DNA of 5,044 nucleotides from Candidatus Glassbacteria bacterium RIFCSPLOWO2_12_FULL_58_11 (GTDB lineage Bacteria; Gemmatimonadota; Glassbacteria; GWA2-58-10), in NCBI GenBank assembly GCA_001780825.1, contig MFIX01000102.1, positions 6,720 to 11,763 on the forward strand, given 5' to 3'. Of this stretch, positions 1-5,044 are shown one piece after another. The notes under the pieces were generated by a model. It had not been told where the DNA came from. It did no database searches and was given only the letters and a program-made list of their open reading frames with translations. Made by a program: the position numbers and the translations under genes. Each line of letters begins with the position of its first letter. Position 1 is the first letter of the stretch.

Positions 1-2156
1 TCGTGGGTCCGGTCGTGCGCGGCCGGAAACGGCCGGCCGTCGTTCAGGTCCGGGAACTTGTAATGCACTTTGCCGTAACTGTAGCCGACCCAGCCGGTCA
101 GACGGCCGGTCTTGCGCTGCAAGAGGACATCGATGCCCTTGGCGAAACCAGTTCCCTGGAAGAAACCGCTGCCCCGCAGAAGGGCCTCGCTGCCGGGCTC
201 GCTCAACAGAATCGCCTGCTGGTAGCTGGCCCGCCGCGAATATTGCACCACCTTGTCCAGGTCCTTGTAGTAGCCCTCCACATCCAGCAGGAACTCCTCA
301 TCCTCGGTGGTGATCCCGGCCAGCCAGTGCTCGGCGTAACCCGGCTCCAGTTCCTTGTCCGATAGGACCCAGAAATCCCGGCTCCCGTCGAGGATGTTCT
401 CATTGGCGATGCGGTTCACGAACTGGTAGTAGCGGCCCCAGGCGCTTTTCAGCCGGACACTGTTCGAGAGTTTATAGATCAGCGAGGCCCGGGGCTCCGA
501 ATAATACGCGGCGGTTTCCTGGTAGTAAGTCCCGCGCAGCCCACCGGTCACCTCGAACGCCGGCGAGAGCTTCCACAGGTCTTGCAGGTACCAGGAGCCC
601 AGCATGGCCGAGGTTTCGCGGCGAACCAGGTAAGTCGTATCGTTCTGGGAGGAAGTATAACGCACATCGAAATCGGTCAGCCCCAGCCCGACTTTCAGGT
701 CGTGGCTGTTAGCCAGATGAATCTCATTGTCCAGATGGAGGGACAGGTCCCTCAAGCGGTTGTCCTCCAGGCCGGCAAGCGCGGTCCCCCGGAAGTAGTG
801 CAGGCTGTCCAGACCGGAGCTGGAGCTGAACGAGCGGCTGAGGTCGTACTTGCTGACATACTCGGAATAGGTGGCCAGCAGGTTGGCGTAAACCCTGTCG
901 TTGATCTTGCGGGACCATTTGCCGCTCAGCCCGAGATTGCCCCATCTCGTGTTCTGGCTGGTCTTCAGCGAGGCATTCGGATCATCGAAAAGAAGGTCCG
1001 CGCCGCGGTAGTCATATTGGCTCCCTGACAAATTCTGGAATTGGCCCAGGTTGTCCCGGCCGCTGTAAATTGAGAGCGATAATATGTCCAGCGGAGAGGG
1101 GTTATAGGTGATTTTGCTGTTGAGATCGTAGAAATAGAAATCCGGGTTCTGCGTGCGCATGGAGATATTGGGCGAGACCGCCGAGCCATTGCCGATATTA
1201 CCCGGACCGGATTCGCCGGAAGCGCTGGCGCCGGACATGAAATCGAACAGCTTGTTATAGAGCGAGCTCTGCACCAGGTCCGTATAGGAGCGCCGGGCTG
1301 AGAGCAGGAAGTTGACCTTTTCGGAGAGCGGGACCTCGACGACACCGTGGGCGCTGAGCAGGTTCATTCCCATACCGTAGCGCAGGTTATTGACATCGCC
1401 GGTCTTGCCGGTGAGATTGACCACGCTGGAAGTCCGGCCGCCGAACTCCGCCGGGAAGCCGCCCTTGTAAACCCGGATGTCCTTGATCGCATCCGCATTG
1501 AAGGCGCTGAACATGCCGAAAAAATGATCCACATGGTAAACCGTCATCCCGTCCAGCAGGATCAGGTTCTGGTCCGGCGTGCCTCCGCGGACATACAGTC
1601 CCGAGGACCCGTCATTCACCCCGCTGATCCCGGGCAGGAGCTGGAGCGAACGGAAAATATCCACCTCGCCGACATTCGGTAGAATAGCCACCTCCGCCGG
1701 GCTTATCGCCACCTGGCCGGCATCATCCGAGACCTCCAGCATTTCAGCGGGCTGGGTGACCGTGATTTCCTGCATCTCGATGGTCTGACGGACCATCTTT
1801 ATCAATAGCGGCTTCATCAGCGGCCGGGTATTGTCCAGGGCGATCTCCTGTGAGTTATAGCCGACATAAAGCACTTTCAACCGGCAGGTATCCGCCGGCG
1901 CATTGACGATGACAAAATAGCCGTCGGCATTGGTGGCCGCGCCGTAGTTCGTGCCGGAAATCAGCACATTGGCATAGGGCAGAGCCTCATTGGTCTCCGA
2001 ATCACGGACATAGCCCATGACATTGTTGGTTTCCGGCCGGCCAGAGCGCGCCGCGACCGGAAGCTGCCCTGATAAGCTCCCCGCCATACAGCAGAGCAAC
2101 AGGCCTGCCGAAAGAAACACCGGGTTCCGGTAAAATTTGGTTCCGGAGAAAAGCAT
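1..2156 (-). CDS. TonB-dependent outer-membrane receptor with N-terminal carboxypeptidase-regulatory-like domain, C-terminus cut by window edge
   Basis: This is a gated outer-membrane beta-barrel of the family that imports scarce ligands using TonB/ExbBD energy; the ligand cannot be told from sequence. I translated it by hand: the frame is open for 718 codons from ATG 2156 to the left edge, with no stop codon. Residues 1-38 look like a signal peptide (basic start, hydrophobic core around PVFLSAGLLL). Residues 46-120 read as a CarboxypepD_reg-like beta-sandwich (VMGYVRDSETNEALPYANV, TNADGYFVI, VLYVGY). Residues 145-250 are the plug, with LYVRGGTPDQNLILLDG at 187-203 and GGFPAEFGGRTSSVVNL at 232-248. 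The barrel starts near 255 and includes NPDFYFYDLNSKITY and, near the edge, FPDLNDGRPFPAAHDRTH (701-718), a segment that usually lies well before the end in this family. The chosen start has GGGAGA 8 nt upstream. No SusD-like partner or STN signalling domain is visible. The family call is firm; substrate and full length are unknown. Confidence 0.93.
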   Translation of the reverse strand, partial: MLFSGTKFYRNPVFLSAGLLLCCMAGSLSGQLPVAARSGRPETNNVMGYVRDSETNEALPYANVLISGTNYGAATNADGYFVIVNAPADTCRLKVLYVGYNSQEIALDNTRPLMKPLLIKMVRQTIEMQEITVTQPAEMLEVSDDAGQVAISPAEVAILPNVGEVDIFRSLQLLPGISGVNDGSSGLYVRGGTPDQNLILLDGMTVYHVDHFFGMFSAFNADAIKDIRVYKGGFPAEFGGRTSSVVNLTGKTGDVNNLRYGMGMNLLSAHGVVEVPLSEKVNFLLSARRSYTDLVQSSLYNKLFDFMSGASASGESGPGNIGNGSAVSPNISMRTQNPDFYFYDLNSKITYNPSPLDILSLSIYSGRDNLGQFQNLSGSQYDYRGADLLFDDPNASLKTSQNTRWGNLGLSGKWSRKINDRVYANLLATYSEYVSKYDLSRSFSSSSGLDSLHYFRGTALAGLEDNRLRDLSLHLDNEIHLANSHDLKVGLGLTDFDVRYTSSQNDTTYLVRRETSAMLGSWYLQDLWKLSPAFEVTGGLRGTYYQETAAYYSEPRASLIYKLSNSVRLKSAWGRYYQFVNRIANENILDGSRDFWVLSDKELEPGYAEHWLAGITTEDEEFLLDVEGYYKDLDKVVQYSRRASYQQAILLSEPGSEALLRGSGFFQGTGFAKGIDVLLQRKTGRLTGWVGYSYGKVHYKFPDLNDGRPFPAAHDRTH

Positions 2157-2164
2157 CGCTGGTT

Positions 2165-2170
2165 TCTCCC
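2165..2170 (-). promoter_or_regulatory. Ribosome binding site of the TonB-dependent receptor
   Basis: GGGAGA on the minus strand lies 8 nt before the ATG at 2156-2154. It supports that start over the ATG at 2190, which is in another frame and soon meets a stop. The site is weaker than the AGGAGG in front of the two lipoprotein genes. Confidence 0.7.
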
Positions 2171-2212
2171 TTTTGGAAATTTTTATACAAGTCTGTCAGT
2201 CTTCATAATCTA

Positions 2213-2253
2213 CAAAATGAACCAAAACCCGGGGCAGGCCCCTGTGCCTGCCC
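2213..2253 (-). terminator. Possible transcription terminator after lipoprotein copy B
   Basis: Read on the minus strand, the 8-bp hairpin with arms at 2253-2246 and 2239-2232 and a 6-nt loop is followed by CGGG and then an interrupted T-rich stretch (TTTTGGTTCATTTT). This resembles an intrinsic terminator that would separate the lipoprotein genes from the receptor gene. The T tract is broken and offset from the stem. The same hairpin belongs to the REP-like element, so termination may be a side effect. Confidence 0.35.
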
Positions 2254-2304
2254 ATTGCTTGGGATTCATCCAATGGCTGTCGGGCGGCCACAGGGGGCCG
2301 CCGC
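2231..2304. repeat. REP/BIME-like pair of inverted GC-rich hairpins
   Basis: Two perfect hairpins lie in the gap between the lipoprotein and receptor genes. Unit 1 has arms GGGCAGGC (2232-2239) and GCCTGCCC (2246-2253) with loop CCCTGT. Unit 2 has arms GGCGGCC (2283-2289) and GGCCGCC (2296-2302) with loop ACAGGG. The loops are reverse complements, so the units are the same motif in opposite orientation with different but fully compensated stems. Between them, CCATTG (2252-2257) and CAATGG (2271-2276) form a further perfect inverted repeat. This layout matches the head-to-head design of repetitive extragenic palindromes. Whether it is dispersed through the genome cannot be seen from one copy. 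Alternatives are a terminator or an mRNA processing or stability element. Confidence 0.65.
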
Positions 2305-2410
2305 TACAAAAAGAGGCATGGAAATATTTTTTATAATGACGATTAGCATCTCATTTCCCCAACCTTGTCCTCCCGGGAAGCCTCCACCGGCTGTCATTGG
2401 CCGATCCGGG

Positions 2411-3274
2411 TTAGCGCCGGACTATGCGGAAGCCGACCGTATAATTGCCCAGCTTGGGATCGAGGGCTTTGCGGGCCGCCGCGCGCAGATCATCGGCGGT
2501 GCTGGCCCAGCTTCCGCCGCGAGCGATCCGGAACTGGCCATTGGCCGCCCCCAGGGGATCCGTCTGGCTGTTGCAGTTGTAAAATCCGTAACGGTCGTTG
2601 CACCATTCCCAGACATTTCCCTGCATGTCGAACAAGCCGGCTGCATTGGCGGACAGAGTGGCTGCCTGGTGCGGGCTACTGCCGCTGTTAGCCGAAAACC
2701 AGGCGATCCGCGTAAGGTCCTCCGGGCTGGCGGCGGACCCGTATTCCCCGGGGATTCCCGCGCGGCAGGCAAATTCCCATTCAGCCTCGGTGGGCAGACG
2801 GTACCCGCTGCGGCTGAAATCGCATTCCCAGTTGACCAGGCTATAGCAGCGGTCGAGGCCGCTAATCTCGCTCAACTTGTTGCAGAAACTTGCCGCCTGC
2901 TCCCAGCTTACCTGCTCCGCCGGCAGGTCGATCATCCCTGAATACTTGGAGGGATTGACTCCCATGACCGCTTTGTACTGTTCCTGGGTAATTTCCCGGG
3001 TGCTGATCTTGAAACCCTGGACAGTCACTGAATGAACCGGACGCTCCGGATTGTACGAGAGATATTGCGTGCCGTCGGGAGAGGTTATGATAGTGTATGC
3101 CGGCAAGAGCGCACTGCCCATCAGGAAGGAGCCGCCGGAGACCTGGATCAGGGAAATGTCGCTCCCCTCATCCAGAGGATCAACTATATCCACGTGAAAA
3201 AGATTTCCCTGGTCATTACCGCAGGAACTGAATAACAACAATGCCATCCAGATTAATTTTAATTTTCCTCGCAT
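2411..3274 (-). CDS. SUMF1/FGE-sulfatase-fold lipoprotein, copy B (formylglycine-generating-enzyme family, catalytic cysteines absent)
   Basis: This 287-residue envelope lipoprotein has the SUMF1/EgtB/PvdO (FGE-sulfatase) fold. Residues 1-18 form a lipoprotein signal ending in LLLFSSC, with C18 as the probable lipidated residue. The domain fills about 43-287, with family landmarks GGSFLMGS (47-54), a PERPVHSV segment (76-83), EITQEQYKAVMG (94-105), GYRLPTEAEWEFACRAG (157-173), GLFDMQGNVWEWC (213-225), RGGSW (252-256) and VGFRIV (280-285). Formylglycine-generating enzymes bind copper through two cysteines shortly after GGS; here those positions are S258 and L263, so sulfatase activation is unlikely and a binding or structural role is inferred. 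The start is ATG 3274, with AGGAGG 6 nt upstream. The same frame stays open to an ATG at 3799, but that stretch overlaps copy A out of frame and resembles no protein. C143 is absent from copy A. The family call is strong; the role is unknown. Confidence 0.92.
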   Translation of the reverse strand: MRGKLKLIWMALLLFSSCGNDQGNLFHVDIVDPLDEGSDISLIQVSGGSFLMGSALLPAYTIITSPDGTQYLSYNPERPVHSVTVQGFKISTREITQEQYKAVMGVNPSKYSGMIDLPAEQVSWEQAASFCNKLSEISGLDRCYSLVNWECDFSRSGYRLPTEAEWEFACRAGIPGEYGSAASPEDLTRIAWFSANSGSSPHQAATLSANAAGLFDMQGNVWEWCNDRYGFYNCNSQTDPLGAANGQFRIARGGSWASTADDLRAAARKALDPKLGNYTVGFRIVRR

Positions 3275-3280
3275 GCCTGA

Positions 3281-3286
3281 CCTCCT
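3281..3286 (-). promoter_or_regulatory. Ribosome binding site of lipoprotein copy B
   Basis: A perfect AGGAGG on the minus strand lies 6 nt before ATG 3274. It settles the start at the lipoprotein signal peptide rather than at the far-upstream in-frame ATG at 3799. Sequence and spacing match the site in front of copy A, so the ribosome site was part of the duplicated unit. Confidence 0.88.
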
Positions 3287-3335
3287 GCCTATAAATAATT
3301 CCAATATTTTAGCGGAACCTGCCTGAATTGGACTT

Positions 3336-3360
3336 GCCGGAATCCGGAGACCGATCCGGC
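3336..3360. repeat. Imperfect hairpin in the spacer between the two lipoprotein genes
   Basis: Arms GCCGGA (3336-3341) and TCCGGC (3355-3360) pair perfectly, and an inner CGG/CCG pair (3345-3347 with 3351-3353) closes on an AGA loop. It lies 26 nt past the stop codon of copy A on the minus strand. No T tract follows on that strand, so it is at best a weak terminator or a 3'-end stabiliser. The two genes may still be co-transcribed. Confidence 0.3.
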
Positions 3361-3386
3361 TGACCGTCGCCGACCCCGGCAACGCA

Positions 3387-4244
3387 TCAGCGCCGGACAA
3401 TGCGGAAGCCGACCGTATAATTACCCAGCTTGGGATCGAGGGCTTTGCGGGCCGCCACCCGGCAGTCCTCGGCTGTGCTGGCCCAGCTTCCGCCGCGAGC
3501 GGCCCGGAACTGGCCATTGGCCGGGCCCCGGGGGTCCGCCTGGCTGTTGCAGTGGTAAATAGTAAACCAGTCGTTGCACCATTCCCAGACATTTCCCTGC
3601 ATATCGTACAGGCCGGCCGCATTATCGGACAGAGCGGCAGCCTGATGGGGAGTGTGATCGCTGTTGGCCGTGTACCAGGCGATCTGCGAGAGTCCCTCCT
3701 GGCTGCCGACTGTCCCGTATTCACCGGGGACACCCGCCCGGCAGGCGTACTCCCATTCGGCCTCGGTGGGCAGACGGTACCCGTTGCGGCTGAAATCACA
3801 TTCCCAGGTGGACAGGTTGTACAAGGCTTCCAGACCGGTTGTTTCGCTCAGCTTGTTGCAGAAGGCCGCCGCCTGCTCCCAGGTCACCTGCTCGACCGGC
3901 ATGTCGCTGAACCCGAAATATTTGGAAGGATTGACCCCCGTGACCGCTTTGTACTGCTCCTGGGTGATCTCCCGGGTGCTGATCTTAAACCCCTGGACAG
4001 TCACCGAATGAACCGGCCGCTCCGGATTGTAAGTGACATACGGTACGCCGAAAGTGCTGACAGTGAATGCCGGGAACAGCGTGCTGCCCATCAGGAAAGA
4101 GCCGCTGGAAACCTGGACCAGGGAAATATCGCTCCCCTCATCCAGGGGATTGATAATATCGACGTGAAAGATATTGCCCTGGTCATTGCCGCAGGAACTG
4201 AATAATAACAGCGCAATCCAGATTAATATTAATGGTCCTCGCAT
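3387..4244 (-). CDS. SUMF1/FGE-sulfatase-fold lipoprotein, copy A (tandem paralogue of the downstream gene)
   Basis: This 285-residue protein has the same build as its downstream neighbour: a lipoprotein signal with C18 after LLLFSS, then one FGE-sulfatase domain from about 43 to the end. Landmarks are SGSFLMGS (47-54), PERPVHSV (74-81), EITQEQYKAVTG (92-103), GYRLPTEAEWEYACRAG (155-171), GLYDMQGNVWEWC (211-223), RGGSW (250-254) and VGFRIV (278-283). By hand alignment, 221 of 285 aligned residues match copy B, with a two-residue gap near position 66. Of the two formylglycine-generating-enzyme active-site cysteines, the first is S256; C261 sits where the second would be, as in many non-catalytic bacterial relatives. 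A sulfatase-activating role is therefore doubtful. The start is ATG 4244 with AGGAGG 6 nt upstream. It is the first of three same-strand envelope genes and is preceded by a long stretch without genes. The role is unknown. Confidence 0.92.
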   Translation of the reverse strand: MRGPLILIWIALLLFSSCGNDQGNIFHVDIINPLDEGSDISLVQVSSGSFLMGSTLFPAFTVSTFGVPYVTYNPERPVHSVTVQGFKISTREITQEQYKAVTGVNPSKYFGFSDMPVEQVTWEQAAAFCNKLSETTGLEALYNLSTWECDFSRNGYRLPTEAEWEYACRAGVPGEYGTVGSQEGLSQIAWYTANSDHTPHQAAALSDNAAGLYDMQGNVWEWCNDWFTIYHCNSQADPRGPANGQFRAARGGSWASTAEDCRVAARKALDPKLGNYTVGFRIVRR

Positions 4245-4250
4245 GGCTGT

Positions 4251-4256
4251 CCTCCT
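4251..4256 (-). promoter_or_regulatory. Ribosome binding site of lipoprotein copy A
   Basis: AGGAGG on the minus strand lies 6 nt before ATG 4244, the same arrangement as copy B. It confirms the start at the lipoprotein signal peptide. Confidence 0.88.
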
Positions 4257-4425
4257 GCCTGCAAAATCTCAAATTATTCTGGAGGCAAGTGTGCAAATTG
4301 GCTGAGGGCTATTCGGAGCGCCCGCCCCCTCCTTTTCGGCAGAATCCGGGGATGCATTGGACACTCAACCCGAAGGGCTTGAAAAAAGAGCTGTTCAATT
4401 GTCAAGTCAGGAACATCTATTGTCA

Positions 4426-4478
4426 GATTCACGGGTGAGCGCAAAAGCGGCCTCGGGATAGCGCCGTTTCCGTGAATC
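4426..4478. repeat. Long imperfect hairpin with perfect 9-bp outer arms
   Basis: GATTCACGG (4426-4434) is the exact reverse complement of CCGTGAATC (4470-4478). Inside the 35-nt intervening segment, GCGC at 4439-4442 can pair with GCGC at 4461-4464. It lies about 180 bp upstream of the start of lipoprotein copy A and could be a structured leader or an operator. No T tract follows on either strand, so an intrinsic terminator is unlikely. Confidence 0.4.
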
Positions 4479-4765
4479 CGGGCTTGTTGAGAGAGGAAGG
4501 CAATGCTGATATGGTGAATATCCAGGCTGACTAAGCCGCAAGCTAAAAATTCCGCCGAGGGCTTAAATAATTATACAGATTTATAACCCAAAGGTTGCAC
4601 TAATTTTCTCATTCCGGCAATAAAAAGTTTTCATCGGAACTATTTTTCAGACCGGTTATTATAGCAATAGCCCGGAAAACACAGTTCATTTCTGGCAGTC
4701 CGGTAAAACGATCATGCAGCTCCGGTAGGGAAATCCGAACCTGAGAATTATGAGAGATAGGAGAC

Positions 4766-4786
4766 CGGCAGTCCCCAGGGCTGCCG
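4766..4786. repeat. Compact GC-rich hairpin
   Basis: CGGCAG (4766-4771) pairs with CTGCCG (4781-4786). The stem can extend inward by a T-G wobble and two C-G pairs, giving 9 bp around a 3-nt loop. No T-rich tail follows on either strand. It may be a structural or REP-type remnant; its role is unknown. Confidence 0.35.
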
Positions 4787-5044
4787 CACTTGTCGCTCAC
4801 GCGTTAAATCCACCCGCCGTCTTGATAGCAGGACCGGATTATCCCACCTGCTGATCTTCCTGTCCGCGGCCTTCGATAGGCATTAAATTAACGGCCGGAA
4901 AACAGCCGGGCCGGATGGGAAGGTAAAGCAAACCTGGAAATCAGCTCCACCCGGTAAAATTTCACTATTTTCTGGAATGTATTTTGCTAGTTGTTTTATT
5001 TTTCAGCGGCGCGCCGGCCGGCTTATTCCGTGGCCATTCGAATT

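Larger units (their letters stand above)
2411..4256 (-). repeat. Tandem gene duplication (two lipoprotein paralogues)
   Basis: The repeated unit runs from the ribosome site through the stop codon, with copy A at 4256-3387 and copy B at 3286-2411, both in the same direction. DNA identity is uneven. The last 66 bp before the stop codon, excluding the stop itself, differ at about 2 positions, and the block encoding the RLPTEAEWE segment differs at about 4 of 58. Several loop-coding segments are strongly diverged. The spacers after the two copies share little beyond short matches. Confidence 0.9.
4257..5044. other. Long stretch upstream of the lipoprotein genes with no supported gene
   Basis: I see no convincing gene in this 788-bp stretch. 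It is more AT-rich than the genes. The reading frames are short and lack a good ribosome site. The largest, a GTG-started 63-codon frame on the minus strand (4800-4609), resembles nothing known. Contents worth noting are an AT-rich patch at 4561-4590 that includes a minus-strand TATAAT (4575-4570) without a good -35 partner, inverted repeats at 4426-4478, 4766-4786 and 4827-4852, and a 10-bp GC palindrome at 5013-5022. It probably holds the promoter and leader of the lipoprotein locus, but no promoter can be placed firmly. Confidence 0.6.

Noticed and set aside
3..1682. Several plus-strand and off-frame minus-strand frames of 66-148 codons within the receptor gene
   Set aside because: All overlap the continuous 718-codon receptor frame, which carries recognisable TonB plug and barrel sequence. 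They are shadows.
2128..2138. A short near-repeat (CCGGTAAAATTT) shared by the receptor start region and position 4951
   Set aside because: A 12-bp exact match is expected about once by chance in a window of this size.
2255..2941. A 228-codon plus-strand frame opposite copy B
   Set aside because: It lies antisense to a well-supported gene, has no good ribosome site and no recognisable protein. A similar frame opposite copy A (3552-4205) arises because the genes are paralogous and GC-rich.
2411..3799. A 462-codon minus-strand frame starting at ATG 3799 and ending at the stop of lipoprotein copy B
   Set aside because: The first 175 codons overlap copy A out of frame, are rich in Arg, Pro and Ser, and resemble no protein. 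The AGGAGG and lipoprotein signal place the true start at 3274.
2411..4244. Diversity-generating retroelement target genes, since variable proteins of such systems often use an FGE-sulfatase fold with the variable region near RGGSW...GFR
   Set aside because: In that C-terminal region the two copies do not differ in an adenine-specific pattern, the last 66 bp are almost identical, and no template repeat or reverse transcriptase is seen in the window.
4232..4438. A 68-codon plus-strand frame
   Set aside because: It overlaps the start and ribosome site of lipoprotein copy A in antisense and has no recognisable content.
4570..4575. Minus-strand TATAAT as the promoter of the lipoprotein genes
   Set aside because: No acceptable -35 sequence lies 16-18 nt upstream, the leader would exceed 300 nt, and the patch is AT-rich enough for a chance match.
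4609..4800. A 63-codon minus-strand frame with a GTG start
   Set aside because: No convincing ribosome site, no signal peptide or known motif, and composition like the surrounding noncoding DNA.
4965..5042. A minus-strand frame entering from the right edge and ending at TAG (25 codons)
   Set aside because: It could be the tail of an upstream gene, but 25 basic residues are too few to support a call.

Overview
The window looks like chromosomal DNA from a Gram-negative bacterium. All three supported genes are cell-envelope proteins read from the minus strand: two tandem lipoproteins and a TonB-dependent outer-membrane receptor. The receptor carries an N-terminal carboxypeptidase-regulatory-like domain ahead of its plug, and the lipoproteins have a SUMF1/FGE-sulfatase fold. 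This combination fits the FCB (Bacteroidota/Ignavibacteria/Zixibacteria-like) lineages best, but that placement is inference from domain style and nothing in the window fixes a taxon.

Layout in transcription order, right to left. Positions 4257-5044 hold no gene I can support. This stretch is visibly more AT-rich than the genes and contains several inverted repeats, the best being perfect 9-bp arms at 4426-4434 and 4470-4478. Next is SUMF-family lipoprotein copy A (4244-3387, 285 aa), a 112-bp spacer, and its tandem paralogue copy B (3274-2411, 287 aa). The two are about 77% identical by my hand alignment and start behind the same AGGAGG site with the same 6-nt spacing. A 254-bp spacer follows, holding a REP/BIME-like pair of GC-rich hairpins (2232-2302). 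The last gene is the TonB-dependent receptor (2156 leftward), open for 718 codons and cut by the left edge before its C-terminus.

How the genes could work together is inference. The three same-strand genes may form one envelope locus: two lipid-anchored proteins with a C-type-lectin-like fold, plus a gated outer-membrane channel with no SusD partner in view. Both lipoproteins lack the cysteine pair of true formylglycine-generating enzymes and no sulfatase gene is present, so a binding or structural role is more likely than sulfatase maturation. The 254-bp gap with its hairpins may separate receptor transcription from the lipoprotein pair.

I found no tRNA, rRNA, CRISPR array, transposase, reverse transcriptase or known defence gene. 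The observations most worth following are the covarying double hairpin, the patchy divergence of the lipoprotein paralogues, and their missing catalytic residues.
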